Below are positions 10,108 through 23,721 of a DNA stretch of 64,000 nucleotides, one piece after another. The notes under the pieces were generated by a model that was not told the DNA's origin, did no database searches, and saw nothing but the letters and a program-made list of their open reading frames with translations. The stretch is from contig MU858214.1 in the NCBI GenBank assembly GCA_033297075.1, positions 1-64,000 of the forward strand, read 5' to 3'. The DNA comes from Rhypophila decipiens (lineage: Eukaryota; Ascomycota; Sordariomycetes; Sordariales; Naviculisporaceae). The position numbers and the translations under genes are program-made. Every line of letters begins with the position of its first letter. Position 1 is the first letter of the stretch.

Positions 10108-13100
10108 CTAGACATACTTCCCTACAGCCACATAATCAACACCAATCCTCTCCGTCCCACTAGGCCCCACCATAGGTCCAAACCTATAAAATGCCTTTGA
10201 GAAATTCTCGATAGTCTCCTTTCTCGCCTCATGATCCAAGTCAGCGAGCCCAGCGAGGTCCCTGGTAGCCCAGGAATCACAAACATAATACATCCTTCCA
10301 GCGATCGTGCCGGGGTCAACTGGCATATAGTATGGTCTGGCAAAAACAAAAGAAGATGATAGAACAAGAACCATTAGTCCCAAGATGGCGACCGATGTCC
10401 AAGTGCAGACTATAAAGGTCGTCCAGGTGAGTGTTAGGCGGAAAGGAATGTTCGCAAAGAGGATGGAGAGGAATTTGGAAAAGATGCCCGCGGCCGCTAC
10501 TGCACTTAGAAATAAATTGCGGTTGGCTAGCGCTCTAAAGAGGCCGCTAAAAGTGCTCGATGAGCGGGCTGGGCGGAAGAGGTTCCTGGCTGACCGCTGG
10601 ACTTGGGCCGGAGAAGGCTCAGATGCTGTGTTGTGGGAAAGGCGGCGATAGGGCTCTAGGAGCTCGACGTCTGTATGAGATATCCGTTAGTGAGGGGTGA
10701 TGACTTGGAGGACTCGGGATAGTTATCTACGATATACAAATGAGATGGGACCGCGAGACCTACCAGAGAAAAAACTATCCCAGAAGAGATCGATGACCCC
10801 TCCTGCTCCTGTAAACAGGAAGGAGGTCCCCAGTGTCCCGCTGCTCATGAATCTCTCGAGGGAATCGTCCAACCATAGCTTTGTACTGCCATAATATGAA
10901 ATGATGGATAGCAAGCTGCCCAGCACCGCGAGTAACACCAACCTGAGCCCGAGTTCTAGTATGGACTGTTTTCGATACTCTGTGGTGAAGCTGGTGTAGG
11001 ATCTCTTCAAGGAACGCAAAGTGACACCCTTTTTCAGCGCAGTCGTCCAGGTGTTGGTCTTTGTTCTGGATGGCTCTTCTTCTTTATTGTTAGAAGGAGC
11101 TAGACCAATCTCCCCGTGCTGGTTCATCATGAAATGGCAGCCGTCAAACCAGCTCTTCACTTCTGTACCCTTGATGAACCGTCTTTCGCAGATGCCGCCA
11201 TAGTGTTCGTGGTGAGCACTTTGAGTGGTCAATAACCGACGGACAGCCCTGCTGTTCCCCCCTGCCAAGAAAGCCATTGTACTGAAGATGCTTGTTGGGC
11301 TTCCGTAAGTACCGTGAGTGGGTAAAAGTGACCAATCCTTGCTCGACCGGTGCGTTGTTGGCGACGCCGTCTTCCCAGCGGGGTCTGGTGCCGTCTTATA
11401 AATCCGCAAAAGCTCAGTGAGGAACTTCATCCGAGTGCTAACCATCACCCCAAGAACAATCACGGCCGTGACCACCAAAAGTCCCTCGCAAGCCCGGGCT
11501 GGACCTCGAACAATGGCCAATGTCATATAACAACCATTAAAGCTGTTGTCCCGACAGGTACCACCACCTAGCGTCATGCCGATGGCTTCGCTGGACAAAC
11601 TGACCAATATTATGCCAAGAACTTGGAGCGCACTGCAGAAAAGCAGAAGCGGTTCTTTGTGTATCCAAGTCAATCGTACTGCTTGGTCTATCCTGAGAAT
11701 GTTGCTGGCGTTGAGCGACAAAAGCAGGGTATCCTCAGCCCGGACTCCGTTCCGTCGGCCTTGGGTATCTTTCGACAGAAGCATGAATGGAACTGTGGCC
11801 CGCGCAGCGTTGCTGAGGGCTTGCACTAGAAGGCTGAGAATGGTAGTCAAGACGACGGGCGCAAACGATCCGGCGAGGTAGGCCTGCCAGGTGAGCTGGT
11901 CGACGCGGATGGTAGAGTCGTAAAAAATACTTGATGTGTTGAGAGGCCGCGGCGCTCGCGACGGCATCAAGTTGGACAAAGATCGTGTCGGCGTCGGCGT
12001 TTGTGCAACCGGGAGAATGTATCGCGTCCTCGTCGTTATCGGGACATGATTTGCCGAGCCAAAGACCGTTTCGACAGTTGCTGAAACTGCCGAGCCCGGT
12101 ACAACCAGATTCGTGAGTGTGAACACTCCGGTAGATGTTGGGACGCTGTCCGAGTTGGTGTAAATGACGGTGGTCAATCGTGTGAGGTAACTGAAGGCGA
12201 GTTCGGAGGCGCTTGCAGTCGGTCTAGGCTGCCCTGGCTGGTCAGGCCGGTCTGTATCTGTTTCGCTAGTGTGGTCGTTTTCGAAGAGCTCCGTGACAGT
12301 GGCAGTGGGCTTGCCGAGGGAATCAGTGAGTGTCATTACCGTCCCATCAAATTTGATGGCGGCGGGGGCTGTAGGAACCGGGAGCGGTGTGGTCACTTGC
12401 AACAGGGTGGGAATCGTGGTTGTAAAAGTCGATAGCGAGGTTCTTCCATCTGGTCCGGTCTTGGTAGTGGTCCCAGTGGAGACGGTAGAGATCCGTGCTG
12501 TAATGACCGTACCGGACGGCGATGGCGATTTTACTGCACCATTAGGTTCATCACCCAAGGACTTCTCTGGCCAAGAAAGAAGCCTCTTTGGAAATGTCAG
12601 GATTTTCATGTCGGTCGCTTCCTCGTTCCAACAACGGTAATGATCCTCTGTAGTTGACGGTGGTCTGACAATAAAATCAGTCGCGCCCATACCATAGGCC
12701 CCCGCCACATCTTCCTGTTGGATGGGACAAGACTCCATCGGTGGACCCGAGTCCCACAAATAGTAGACTCCTTCCTCTTCAGTATAGTCAATGATTTGAA
12801 TCAAGACCTGGCAGTCTTCCACGTTGTCGGTGATGACTATATCTGCATTATAAGCAGTACAGCGCTGACTGATGTCCATACCGGGTGGTACTGGAATCTT
12901 GTTCCGACCCGTTTCATCGTGGACCCATACCATGTTCCAACGGAAGTGCACAATGTAATGCTCCGTATCCAGCTGAGCAAATCCCCTCGGATCAAGATGG
13001 AGTATGTTCACGAGGGGCCCCCCATCTCTCGCTGGACAGTTGTTCTCAGGCACGCTCTGGTTGCTGAAAGGAGCTCCTGATGTCGTCGTGTTACATCCAG

Positions 13101-13434
13101 TAGTGACTGGGAAATCCGGTTCAGAAGGGCTGTCGGTCTCATCTCGTCCGTGTACTTTTGAGCGGCGGGGAGCAAATGATTTGCGACGCTTGACTCCCCC
13201 GGGAAGCAAAGATGAAGAAAGACGGTCCGGTGGAGTGATCTGTCGGGCAGCGATTTGCGGAACCGTTCGCAATGAGTATTCCAGGAGGGCCAAAAGGAAA
13301 AGTATGTAACACAAAACCAAAAGCAGATATCGGCAACGAAGAGGGACCGGTGTATAACCGCCTCGATGAGCCACTCCCTTTTCCTTGTTGAAGGGGCTCC
13401 GGCTTTGGAACGCAGATAAGCCACCGTGGGCCAT
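10108..13434 (-). CDS. DUF3433-family large membrane protein
   Basis: Two exons, 13434-10764 and 10670-10108, joined in phase (donor GTAGGT, acceptor TACAG), give about 1076 residues. A first membrane helix lies near residues 30-55 (YLLLVLCYILFLLALLEYSL), followed by a long Thr/Ser-rich region that is probably extracytoplasmic. A central block has helices around SFAPVVLTTILSLLVQALS, SALQVLGIILVSLS and ACEGLLVVTAVIVLGVM. After the intron the sequence DVELLEPYRRLS and the tail (YYMPVDPGTIAGRMYYVCDSW) are characteristic of the second DUF3433 repeat. The function of this fungal family is unknown; it is often duplicated within one protein. The frame is intact. It is convergent with nothing; a P450 remnant follows it on the same strand. 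Confidence 0.88.
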
Positions 13435-14035
13435 CTTTTGACGACTTGGCTCACGGTCCTTGTTGAAGTTGACGATACATCTTGGCTAGGACGGTGAGAG
13501 AAAAGAGGTCCAGCTGATCGTTTATACATAACAAGACTGCCGAGTATAAATAATTACTTCTTCGCCGCCCATTTGCTTATTTGAGAAGGTCTGCCGTGGA
13601 GCGGGACAATAGTAGGGTTACATAGCATGCATGTCATCATTAGCCGGGAGCACCATCACCAAACCCTAGTGATCCATTTGGGGTGCTGCGCCCTGGACAA
13701 GCATTTTTCGCGGCAAGAGTTAGAGTATATATAGAATCTTGGTCCCATGGGCTGTAGCGCTCGCCGCTGTGCCGGTATAGATTATATTTGAGTTCCATGC
13801 CCCGAGCGCGCATCTAATTGCGGGACGGGACGATTGGGGGCCGAATCTTCAAGTCTCAGGCTACACAAGGAGAGAGAGACTTTGTGTATCTAGCTGCCTA
13901 GTAACCCGTACCACTTCTTAGACCAACTTCTCCTTAGCGAAATTGGACTCAACGCATAATAAGAGTTGTTCTCTTTTGTAACGGCTAGATACAGAGACTA
14001 TTGATCATCGAGATTGGACAGGATGGCCGCGGTTC
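13435..14035. other. intergenic, no gene recognised
   Basis: Spacer between the DUF3433 start and the helicase stop, both on the minus strand. It probably holds the DUF3433 promoter (TATATATAG-like stretch near 13726) and the helicase 3' end. Nothing else is seen. Confidence 0.5.
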
Positions 14036-17000
14036 TCAGGCCGAGTCCAAGTCCAACACGAACTTGAGGTCCTGTGATAATAAATTATTGTCAGCATCGA
14101 AGCCTCATTCTTTTCTCTAGTCCGTGCCTAGTTCAGTAGTTCATCTTCATAACCCAAATCCAGAGAAGAAAGAACAAGACGGACTTACGTCAAGACCGCC
14201 AGATAATCCATCGCCCGACTGAGTGCCAGTGTCAAGAGTGAACTTGGCTAGGCTTCGCTTCCTTCGCTGCAAGTTGACGATATTCTGTGGTTTGCACACC
14301 ATCCGTAGGTATTAGATATTTGCCCAACGAGGAAAGGAGCGTATGTTAATTCCGATTGTGCAACGCGGAAAAAGATAAAAACACGGGATAGGGGTGCTGG
14401 GCGACAAAAACTTGAAGAAGTTACCGATTCAATTGAATTTCTAACTATATACCGGATGATGGTGACTGTGCGCTCTTGGCCCATGCGAACGGCTCTCCCG
14501 ACCGCCTGCTCTTCTACGGACGGGTTCCACTGCGGCTCGATGATGTGTACGTAGTTTGCTACAGTTAGATTGAGGCTGCCGTGGGCTCGCATTAGTCTAT
14601 TAGATTTCTTGGCCAAGGTATGGAGGTGTGAAATTGCCTCGGATTGATTGCTGGGGAAGGCTGGAAGGTGAGAATTGCGATGGGGATAGTACTACTGACC
14701 CAACGGCGCCGGTCTGGATAGAAATTAACAGTATCGGAATGTCGGCTGACGTCTTGAAAGACTCGAGGATGTCAAGCCTACTCTTGTACGGGACCTTGCC
14801 ATCCATTCGGAGAAATCTGCGACCTGTGCGTATGAGGTGGTGCTCTAGCATGTCGAGTGTTGCCGTCCAATATGAGAATACGAGACTGGTGCGCACAAGT
14901 TGCAGTGGCAGGAGGTTAGTCAGAGTCTTTGTGGGCTAAATCACCTCGAAGTAGCGTAAGGAAATTACGTACCTCTTTGATCCGGGCGGGGATTGCTCCA
15001 GGTTATCCACTACGGCCTTCAGTTTCGTAGAAAGACCTTGTTGAGGATTTGGCACCAGTTCTGGCAGTGGCGGTAACCAGAGCTGGGGAACTTCTGCTGA
15101 TGGTACTTCTGCAATGTCAACTTGAGATGCCTGCGATGTCGACGGGTCTGGGCTCTGTTGGATGCTGGTGGTTGAAAGGCTCTTTCCGCATTGCGGACAG
15201 ATGTCCCCAATGTTCACAAGTCCCAGTCTGTCCTCGTTAGCCCCGCCACAAACCTCACAGTCTTGTTCGGATTCTGCCTCCGAAACCGGAGTCGAGCCAT
15301 TTATGCCGACCGGAAGGATTCCATGGTTGCAAACCCTCCGAAGCTTCATGATAGCCGTGAATAGGATGCTGTATCTCTTCATCCTGACCTGGCTGCTGAT
15401 CACCTCGTCGATATCGCGCGCACAGCTTTGGAGAATATCGTTATACATCAGGCGTTCCTCTGCATCCAGGTCGACGTCGAATTGTAGCTCTCGTGGCTCT
15501 GGCAGTTTTAGGAGTGTTTCTTTTCTTCGCAAGCAAACAGTGCGAAGAAGCGCCTGTAGTCTGAAAGCCCTGTCTGGCGATTCTTTGCTAAGTGGTTCGA
15601 GAATGTGCTGATAAAAGACTGAACCGCGAGCAAAGGGCTCGAAGTGGAGGAAGCGGAGCAGCGAGACTAGATCATCCAGCCGGTTTTGGATTGGAGTGCC
15701 CGTGAGACACCAGCGGCGAAGGGAGTTTAGACCGACGGCTGCTTTGAACTGGTCTGATCCTTGGTTACGGATCCAATGTGCTGAATCCGTGTCAGCATCA
15801 AACGTCGGGCTGTGAGATTTGGCAACCTACCCTCGTCAAGTGTGACTCGGTACCAATCCACGTTTTGAAGCACACGGTTGTTCTTGAAGTCACTGACCAA
15901 GAGTCCGTATGTAGTGAGGACAATGTCGAGATCAACAACTTGGTCGGGAGTTGTTGGCCTATTCTTACCATGGAACATGCAAGTTTTTAAAGCCTGGGGT
16001 TTGATATGCCTGTATGCAGTTATGATTAGTCATAGCCTGTCAAGCCTGTTGTGGATGAAAGTCAATCTACTTTTGGATTTCCGTTTCCCAAACATTTAAT
16101 ACCTCTTTTTCAAGTTAGTCGGATGATTACAAGTTTATAAGTACTTATCAAAAATATAAAAGGATGCCCGCCACTCACGTATTGAGGTGACGACAATCAG
16201 TGTGGCTCTTGCTCTCCATAACGGTTCCGTGGTTGTGATATTATCGACGCCGTTTCCAGCTGATAATGCCCACGTTCTTGCGTGATTGACCGTCGAGACG
16301 ATGGCTGAGAGCATGGTGAGCGTTTTCCCGAGGCCCATCGCATCAGCTAATATTCCGCCAGTGGCATATGATGGGATATCATCTTTTGGCGGTATTTTGG
16401 CGATGTCCCGCAGGTTTCTCGACGCTGCTTGACACCAATTGTGATCCTCTCTGCTCTGGATAAACCCAAGTGCCTCGATTTGATGGCCATGGGAAAACTG
16501 TTAGACACCAGATGAGTAGTCTCTTCTTAAACGTGTACGACGCACCTCCTCAATTCCGTGACAACAGTGTCTCGTAGGCGACCTGCTACAAACGTGGAAT
16601 GCCCGGTCAGGTCGGGCTCAATGTATCCGAGCGACTCATCAAAGATGCGTTCAAGTTCGTCAGAGAGCGCCTTGGCCCTAAAATCTCGCTCAGTAAGACC
16701 AACCAAGTTGGTAAGGTTTTGCATTTCTGTTCCCGATCGGAACATCTGGGGGTTGAAGTATTGGCAGCGGTGATGTAGGAAGAAGGGGTGTTGCAGGAAT
16801 CCAAAAACTTCTGAGAGAGCATCCCCAACTTGATCAGCAAGGTGAGATGGCCCATAGATGTTGATTGTTATCGATATTGGTTTTGCTGATATGGATTTGG
16901 ATTTGCTTCGAATCTGCTTCAACTTTTCAGACTCAATTATTGCCTCCACATTGAGATTTGGGAGCTGATCCAGTTGCTGCAGAGCTGTGCAGGCCACGCG

Positions 17001-17545
17001 GTTGAGGTGCGCAAACGGCTTGACCGAATCGGGCGTAGAGAGAGCATAATACTCTCCAACACGGACAATGCCAAATTGACGAAATCTTGTTGCATCAGAA
17101 GGAAATAGGTTCAGCTGGCCCGATAGCTGTGGAGATAGCCTGGCTTCACATAGTAACTTGGTTGTGTGCGTTAGGACGGGATACTATTTGGAAACCCTGA
17201 TGGGCAGAATTTCCCACTCACCGCACCGTAGCAGATACTATCTACATCGTTGTCATCGTCGACGTAGAAGGAAGAGTCATCATCGTTCGGTGCGTCTGTC
17301 ATGACGGAATCCATATCTGTGGCCATGGGACTGGTCACGAGTGACGGATGATGGCTCTCGTCGGAAAGTGCATACTGGGCCTCGAGCAGTGGATTGTCGG
17401 CATAAAGGGACAGTGGAGAAGCGCCGACAATTGAGTCTGACGCGTTTGGTGAGCTGCGGAAGCGTTTTGGGGACAGCTCTGGTGACCCATGACCGGCGCC
17501 TGGTCGCTTGAGACATGAGCTGCCATCGGGCTGTAGTTGAAACAT
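14036..17545 (-). CDS. SNF2-family DNA-dependent ATPase/helicase (Rad5/HLTF-like)
   Basis: A multi-exon gene from ATG at 17545 to TGA at 14036-14038. The N-terminal exon (17545-17222) is disordered and acidic with a KRFRSS basic patch. The helicase core follows: Walker A in ILADAMGLGKTLTM (about 16350-16310), motif II DEAH restored across the intron near 15835 (LDEA|HWIRN), motif III RRWCLTGTPIQNRLDDL (about 15715-15665), and the C-terminal helicase domain with YWTATLDMLEHHL, QTGAVGLNL and VEEQAVGRAVRMGQ. A Cys-rich insert (CEVCGG...CPQCGKS, 15270-15185) sits where Rad5/HLTF/Rad16 proteins carry a RING finger, but it is short and atypical. The most awkward intron (near 16500) needs a GTACAC donor and is only about 44 bases. 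Expected role: nuclear chromatin remodelling or post-replication repair. The last exon encodes a short acidic tail. Confidence 0.87.
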
Positions 17546-18036
17546 GATAGTTACCGCAGAGCGGATTTGAAGATGCGACCTCTTGCTGCTGTTTGTTGCT
17601 CGTTAGGTCATCCTTATTTTAACCCGGCAATGAAAAGGGGGACGGAATGAGAGGGGAATTGATGGTGTGAAGCGGAAGGGAATTATTTTGGTCCAGCAAT
17701 ACTTGTGCTATGTGAGTCCTCGGGGCAAAAGAGCACAAATCTGCGGGCACTGCCCCTCGGCTTGCTGTGGGGCCCCGGGCCAGTCAGCCGTTGAGAGTGC
17801 CTTCCAGGTTGCTGTCCGAAATCGTTTTCTCTTCCAACTAGCAGCGTGTTTACCCGTGTTGTGGCGCTGGCTGTGCAGCTGGAAACTCGCTTCCCCTCAC
17901 AACGAGGATTTCGAGAAAACAGTTCAGGTTTGTTTCTACTTGAACCTAAGAACCGAAGCACCCCGCTCCTTGACCTTCATTCAACAGGCAACCCATACTT
18001 CATATTTTTCAAATCGTAATTCGCTGTTCTGAAACT
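17546..18036. promoter_or_regulatory. divergent spacer between helicase and NLR genes
   Basis: About 490 bases separating two divergent ATG codons, so it presumably contains both promoters. A frame of 121 codons at 17667-18032 has no stop-flanked protein features and stops just before the NLR start. No specific regulatory site can be named. Confidence 0.4.
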
Positions 18037-21000
18037 ATGGACCTGCCAGATGAGAGCTTTCAGAGCGCTCTCCTCAAATTTCAGACAAGCCTAACCAAGA
18101 AGCAGCGGGACGAGTTCCAAGCGTGCAGCCTCCAGGATGTCAAAAATACGATCAAGGAACTCGAAACTTCCTTGGCTGCGCAGAGGAAACAGAGAAACAT
18201 GCGGAAGATGGCCAAGTTTGTGGAAGGGATGAACCAGTTGGCCCAAGTTGTCGAACTGTTCCTCAATGTCGATGCCACTGTTGCATTTGTTTGGGCACCC
18301 ATCAAGTTCTTGCTGCTTGTGAGTGTTTCTTTTGAATTGATTCTGCCTCTAAAAAGAATGATGAGATGCTTTCGTGTCAATATTGTCCAAATGTTACTAA
18401 CTGGTTTGTTTTTCCATAAAGGCCGCTGGCACATGGGTTGAGACTCTGGATTGCCTGCTCGACACGTATAAAGAAATCGGCGACGTGCTTCCGGGTTTGG
18501 CCCAATACAAAAGTCTCGTCCCGAAGCATCCCTTCATCAAGGTGCATTTGGAAAACTACTATTGCACTGTATTGGAATTCCATCGGAAAGCTCTCGATGT
18601 GTTCTCGTCTTCTCGAGGCCTAGTAAGAGAGAAAACCATTCCTGTTGACCGAATATGTCTAGGATCGGCTCAGTTGTCTAACAAAAAGATTAATTAGATT
18701 GGAAGATCGCCTTCCATTCGTCGTGGAGGACATTCAAAACCCAGTTCGGAGGGACCGTCAAGGACCTGAAGAAATATCGAGATCTCATATCGGATGAGCA
18801 GATTACTGCCACCATTCTCGAGGTGCAGGAACTCGGTCAATCCATGGAGGAGAGGATGGACGAGCTGTCTCGACAATTGGAGCATCTTCAAGTAGATGTC
18901 GATCAGAGTTTTGCCATGCGGCACCGTGAACAGCTTGACAAGAAGCGTCAGTTTGTCTTGTCCAAGCTGGACCCGCCGGCCTTTAAGGCCGATTTTGAAA
19001 GAGCGTCGAAAGAGCGACGGGGTACTCCCTCTGGCAGCTGGATCCTTGACAATGTCACGTTCCAAGACTGGACTGATGTGACCTGCTCGAAACACCAGAC
19101 GCTATATGTGAATGGGAGCCCTGGGACAGGTGAGTTGAGTTCTGTTAATCTTTTTTGGCAGGTTCTGGCAACAGAATTGCGTGGGAGTTCCCCTTTCACC
19201 GCCCCTGTTCGATAGTTGTTTGTTTGCGTTTTGGCACATGTGAACAAGGCTAACTAGGAAAGTGACGGTTCAGGAAAGACAATCTTCGCCTCATGGGTGA
19301 TTGAACACCTAAAGAAAATGCAGGCTACCAGCCAAGAGACCGGGCGAGACATCTCGCTTGTCTACTTTTTCTTCAAACACTCGCAGCCGAACAAGCGGAC
19401 CTTAACAGCTTTTCTCCTTTCTGCCATTTGTCAACTGCTGTTTCAAGATGAGGTCCTGTTGGATATTATCTACCAGAGATGTCTTTCTGTTGACCAGCAA
19501 AAGGTTGATTCTGAGTTGTTGCTGCGCGAGCTTGCTGCTATCGCGGTTGCTTCTCAAAGACTGTGCTACCTTGTAATCGATGGGCTGGATGAGTGCCTTG
19601 GAGATTCGACGATCAGCAACAAGGAAGCCCAAGAAGAACTCATTGACTGCGTTGAGTCAATGGGGAGCGAGGGGGATGCTGAGGGCTCCGAGGCAGCCGA
19701 TCGCTCCATCCGACTGCTCGTTTGCGCCCAGCGCAATGGAAACATCGAAAAAAGACTTGCCCTTTATCCCAGTATACAGTTGGAGCTCGTCGATGCCCAC
19801 CTTCGGGATGTGGAAAGGTATGCTGAGTTGAAAGGCTTTTTGATCCAGCAGAAGTTTACCAAGATTATTGATGAAGAAGGGCGAAAAGACATTGTCAAGA
19901 GGGTGTGCTCGGGAGCCAAAGGGATGTTTCTTTACGCCAAGATTGTTCTTGGGAATTTTCTGAACCTGGTTTCAGTCGCCCACTTCAAGCGGGAGTTGAA
20001 AACCGAGAACTTTCCCAGGGGACTGGACCAGGCTTACGAACGAGTTGTTATTTGTATCCTGGAAAATCCCATCGACGAAGAGCGAGAAGCTGCGAAGCGT
20101 ATCCTCGGCTTGGTGTTGAGTGCCGAGCGACCCTTGATGTGGAAAGAGATTCAAAGCCACTTCTGCATCGACATTGACGATGAGACTGCCGACCCGGATT
20201 TCCGACTGCAAGGCTTCTGCAAAGACTTCTGTGGGTCCTTGGTCGAAGTCGAGCACAATATCAAGTCTCTGTCTGGAGCAGACAGCATTGTCCATCTAGT
20301 TCACGAGACAGCGCGAGGGTAAGTCTACCTACCCTCTTTTTGATACGCGCAGGAAGTGTTGGATCAGTACAACGGCGACAGAGCGTGTGGCGGCTAACTT
20401 GGATTCCACTTTAGCTATCTCTTGGATACACGCAGGTTCTCTTTGGAACATGAGGATGCCAAAGTGGTTTTGTTTTGCGCTCGATATCTAAGCTCCAACG
20501 CATTCTTCAGAGCACAAGAACAGTCTGAAGTCAAGGAGTACTTCGTGACTGGCTACTACGGACTCATGGACTATGCAGCAGCTAACTGGTGGAAGCATGC
20601 CGGGCGAATTTTGAAATCCACTTCCCAAAACGAGGCAGTTGTGTCGACGCTCCTACAAACCCTGCATGTAATGCAGGCCACAAATGCAGTTCAACACCAA
20701 CCAAGAGCGGACGAGGAAGAACTGACATCAGATGAAGTGGCAAGTCTCCGAACAAAGGTTCATCAGCTCCCCATGCATGGCAGGGAATGGGAAGACGCTT
20801 TCCCAGTCGAGAGTCGTATTCGGCGTATCAGGGCGAATATCGAGTCATTATACGCCGATCGGGATGTGGTCGAACTCGATGATGTTCAAGAGCTTTACGG
20901 CAGTTTAATCTTCAAATGTCCCAAGCCCTGGTGTCACTTTTTCCTCCATGGCTTCGAGACGGCCGAGAAACGGAACAGCCATCTTGGCGAACATGAGCGT

Positions 21001-23270
21001 CCTTTCAGGTGCGTTCTCGATGGATGCTATGGATCCCAAATTGGATTCTCGAACGAGTCGGACCTCGCCAAGCATAACTCTCGCCTCCATAGCGGAGAAG
21101 CTCCCCTCGATTATTTTCCATCTTTGGCAATCGAACTGTCCAAGGCCAATCGTATGGATTTGTTTAAAGCCGCGGCAAAAGGCGACCTTGCTCGTGTGAA
21201 AGAATTTGTCGCCACTGGGGGTGATGTCAATTCAAAGACGACCGACGGCCTAGCTCCATTGCACTTGGCGGCGAGCAAGGGGCATTTAGAGGTTTGTCGA
21301 TATCTTCTAGATCAGGGCGCGTGTATAGATGCGCAAGGCGGGAAGAAAAAAAACACGGCGTTACATATGGCGGTTTCCAACGACGATGCCGAGCTTGTTC
21401 CAAACACGGGGCGTCCACATCTATTCGCGACAAATTTGGATGGACTGCCGTTGGTCTCGCAGGGAAGAGAGATTGCAAGACGGTTATGGCTACCTTTCCC
21501 GCAGCATCTCTGGCGCACAAATCCTGCCGCGGGCCAAACTGTGAGCTAGCTGCCGGGCAGGTGACGGATAAACTGGGTAAGCTTACCACGGTCAGTGATA
21601 TTTTTGTGGCCATTAAGGATGGCGCGAACGACATCGTCAAATACATGGTCCACAATGGCTGCATTGATCTGAATTACGAGTTCGAAAAGAATGGCTGCAC
21701 TCTTGCTTTAATCCAAGCCCTCGTTTACAACAACACTGATGTTGCCGAGGAACTTCTCCGGTCTGGCCGGCTGCAACACTTAAACGAGTTCGATAAGAAT
21801 GGGAAATTGCCACTTCACTACGCCTGCGAGTGTAGTTCAAGCGAGTCCGTTATCGGGGAACTGTTATCCAAAACGCTGAATATTGACGCTGTCGCCAAGG
21901 ACCGCGACGGAAACAATATAATACATTTTTTACTGACCAATTACAACCTTACAAGAAGCCAGGAACAGAAAGATGTCTGGATCTCATTGATATCCACCAT
22001 CCTGGGCTTTGGGAAGGTGGACATTAACGCACACAATCACAATGGCGATTTACCACTTCATTTCGCATGCCGTCGAGGCAACCTAGCTGCCGTCAATCTG
22101 CTTCTGCCGCAAACCTTGTCAATCGATGAGAGAAATTCGGCCGGATATACACCAGTACATGTAGCCGCACATGAAGGATATTGGGACATTGTCGGCGTCC
22201 TCATCCAGGCCGGTCCTGTGAATCTCCTCAACAAGGCCATTAACGGATTTTCTATTATAGCTGGATCGACGATACGGAGCAATTTGGCCGTGATGGATCG
22301 GCTGTTTTGGAACAATCCCTCAATCGACTTCTCACATACTGGCCTCACGGCTCTACACTGGGCGGCCTGGAGCTTGAATCCTGCCATGGTTCTCAACGAG
22401 GTAGCAAAAGGCAATGCCATCGACATCAACTCAAGCGCTGTAGAGCTTCCGCCTGAGTGGGACCAGGACCTGCGGTTCAGCACTCTCGCTATCAGCAATT
22501 CTGCAGCGAAACGTGTTCTTTCAACGCCGTTATTTCTGGCAATGAATGTAGGCAATGCTGAGATTCGATTTTACGCGTCCAGAAACGACACCTTGAACAC
22601 GATCTTCGGCGTCCCAGAACTCGATATCTCGAAAGTTTTTGACATGCTACCTGAAGAGTATCACGTCATCCCGACCCGGCATGTCATTGATTTAGGTTTG
22701 GAACATGAGTTCTGGTGGGAGAGACTGATCCAAGTGGGCCTAGCACTACCCTGGAAGCTCATGAGCTGTGATGAGAAGAGCGGTACAATTGAAGTCTACA
22801 TGGCGGGGCCACCGACAAGTGAACGAACACGACTATTGATACCACTGAATTTGCTATGCAAATGCAACTTTCTCGGCATTGCCAAATCTAATTTTCCCTT
22901 GGCACACAAAATCGTCTGTCACTTATCCAAAAACAAAACGGAATTGACTAAACTGAACTTTGGCGGCGCAGAAGACGGCATCGAGCTTCTCACGGAGATC
23001 CACAAGAACCAGTCTCTTTCAACATTAGAGGCCATGATTGAAGCGGGGTTCGACGGCTATAATACGCTCTTGAACGCGGCATATGTCAACAGGATCGAGC
23101 TGGTCAAACTACTGCTACAAACAGGAATGCTCAACGCTGTGGATCAGAGACATGTCACAGACGAGACGGGCGCGACGGCCGTCGACATTGCCATGCGGGA
23201 AGGCCACTTGGAGGTCGCCGAACTGCTTATGAGCCAGGGGTTTCACCACTCAGGAGACTTGCGGGTTTAA
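18037..23270 (+). CDS. NACHT / C2H2 / ankyrin NLR-like protein, reading frame disrupted
   Basis: Fungal STAND protein of the kind tied to non-self recognition. Exons are about 18037-18318, 18422-18622, 18698-19129, 19274-20318 and 20415-23270. Order of parts: an N-terminal helical domain typical of fungal NACHT proteins (residues 1-160, DUF7708-like), a coiled-coil linker, a NACHT domain with Walker A GSPGTGKT rebuilt across the 19129/19274 intron and Walker B CYLVIDGLDEC, a winged-helix segment (LVLSAERPLMWKEIQSHF), two C2H2-like fingers (CPKPWCHFFLHGFETAEKR to CVLDGCYGSQ...H..RLH; 20920-21090), then ankyrin repeats to the stop. Two problems: exons 2 and 3 do not join in phase at 18622/18698, and near 21395 the frame changes within an ankyrin repeat, which also loses a few residues. 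It may be a pseudogene, or rely on splicing I cannot see. Confidence 0.8.
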
Positions 23271-23721
23271 GGACGAGACCTCGATGGGGATGGAACAGCA
23301 TAATGCAGAACAGCCAGATAATCACCCTAGCTATGTTGCATTGAGGGACCTAGAAATCCAACGCTCCTAGATTGGTACACTTGGATAGCTGGGCGGATTT
23401 TGTGCCAGGCGCGGCGGGATATCTCGTGTGTGAGTGTTATCACTCTACGGACACACTGAGATATTTACGCGATCTTTTCAATCTTCCTTAGCAGAACGAG
23501 TATGGGAGTCGTCTAGAAACATGTATAGTCCACTGTGTTCCAGTGCAACAGCGTTAACGAAAAATGATATTTCCTTCTCTGGCCGCTCTTGCCTACAAGC
23601 GTCTGATGAAGGGACGCGGCCACTGAGGGTCGGATCTTGTAGTCTCAGGCATAATGTGAGAAAGATTTGTGCACTATCGCGTGATTCGGAAGCCCAAAAA
23701 GGCAACCAAAATCCCAGGCCC
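23271..23721. other. intergenic, convergent 3' ends
   Basis: About 450 bases between the converging NLR and oxidoreductase stops. No gene recognised. Confidence 0.5.

Noticed and set aside
18657..18697. 41-base intron that would join NLR exons 2 and 3 in phase
   Set aside because: Too short and with a poor donor (GTCTAG); kept as a frame problem instead.
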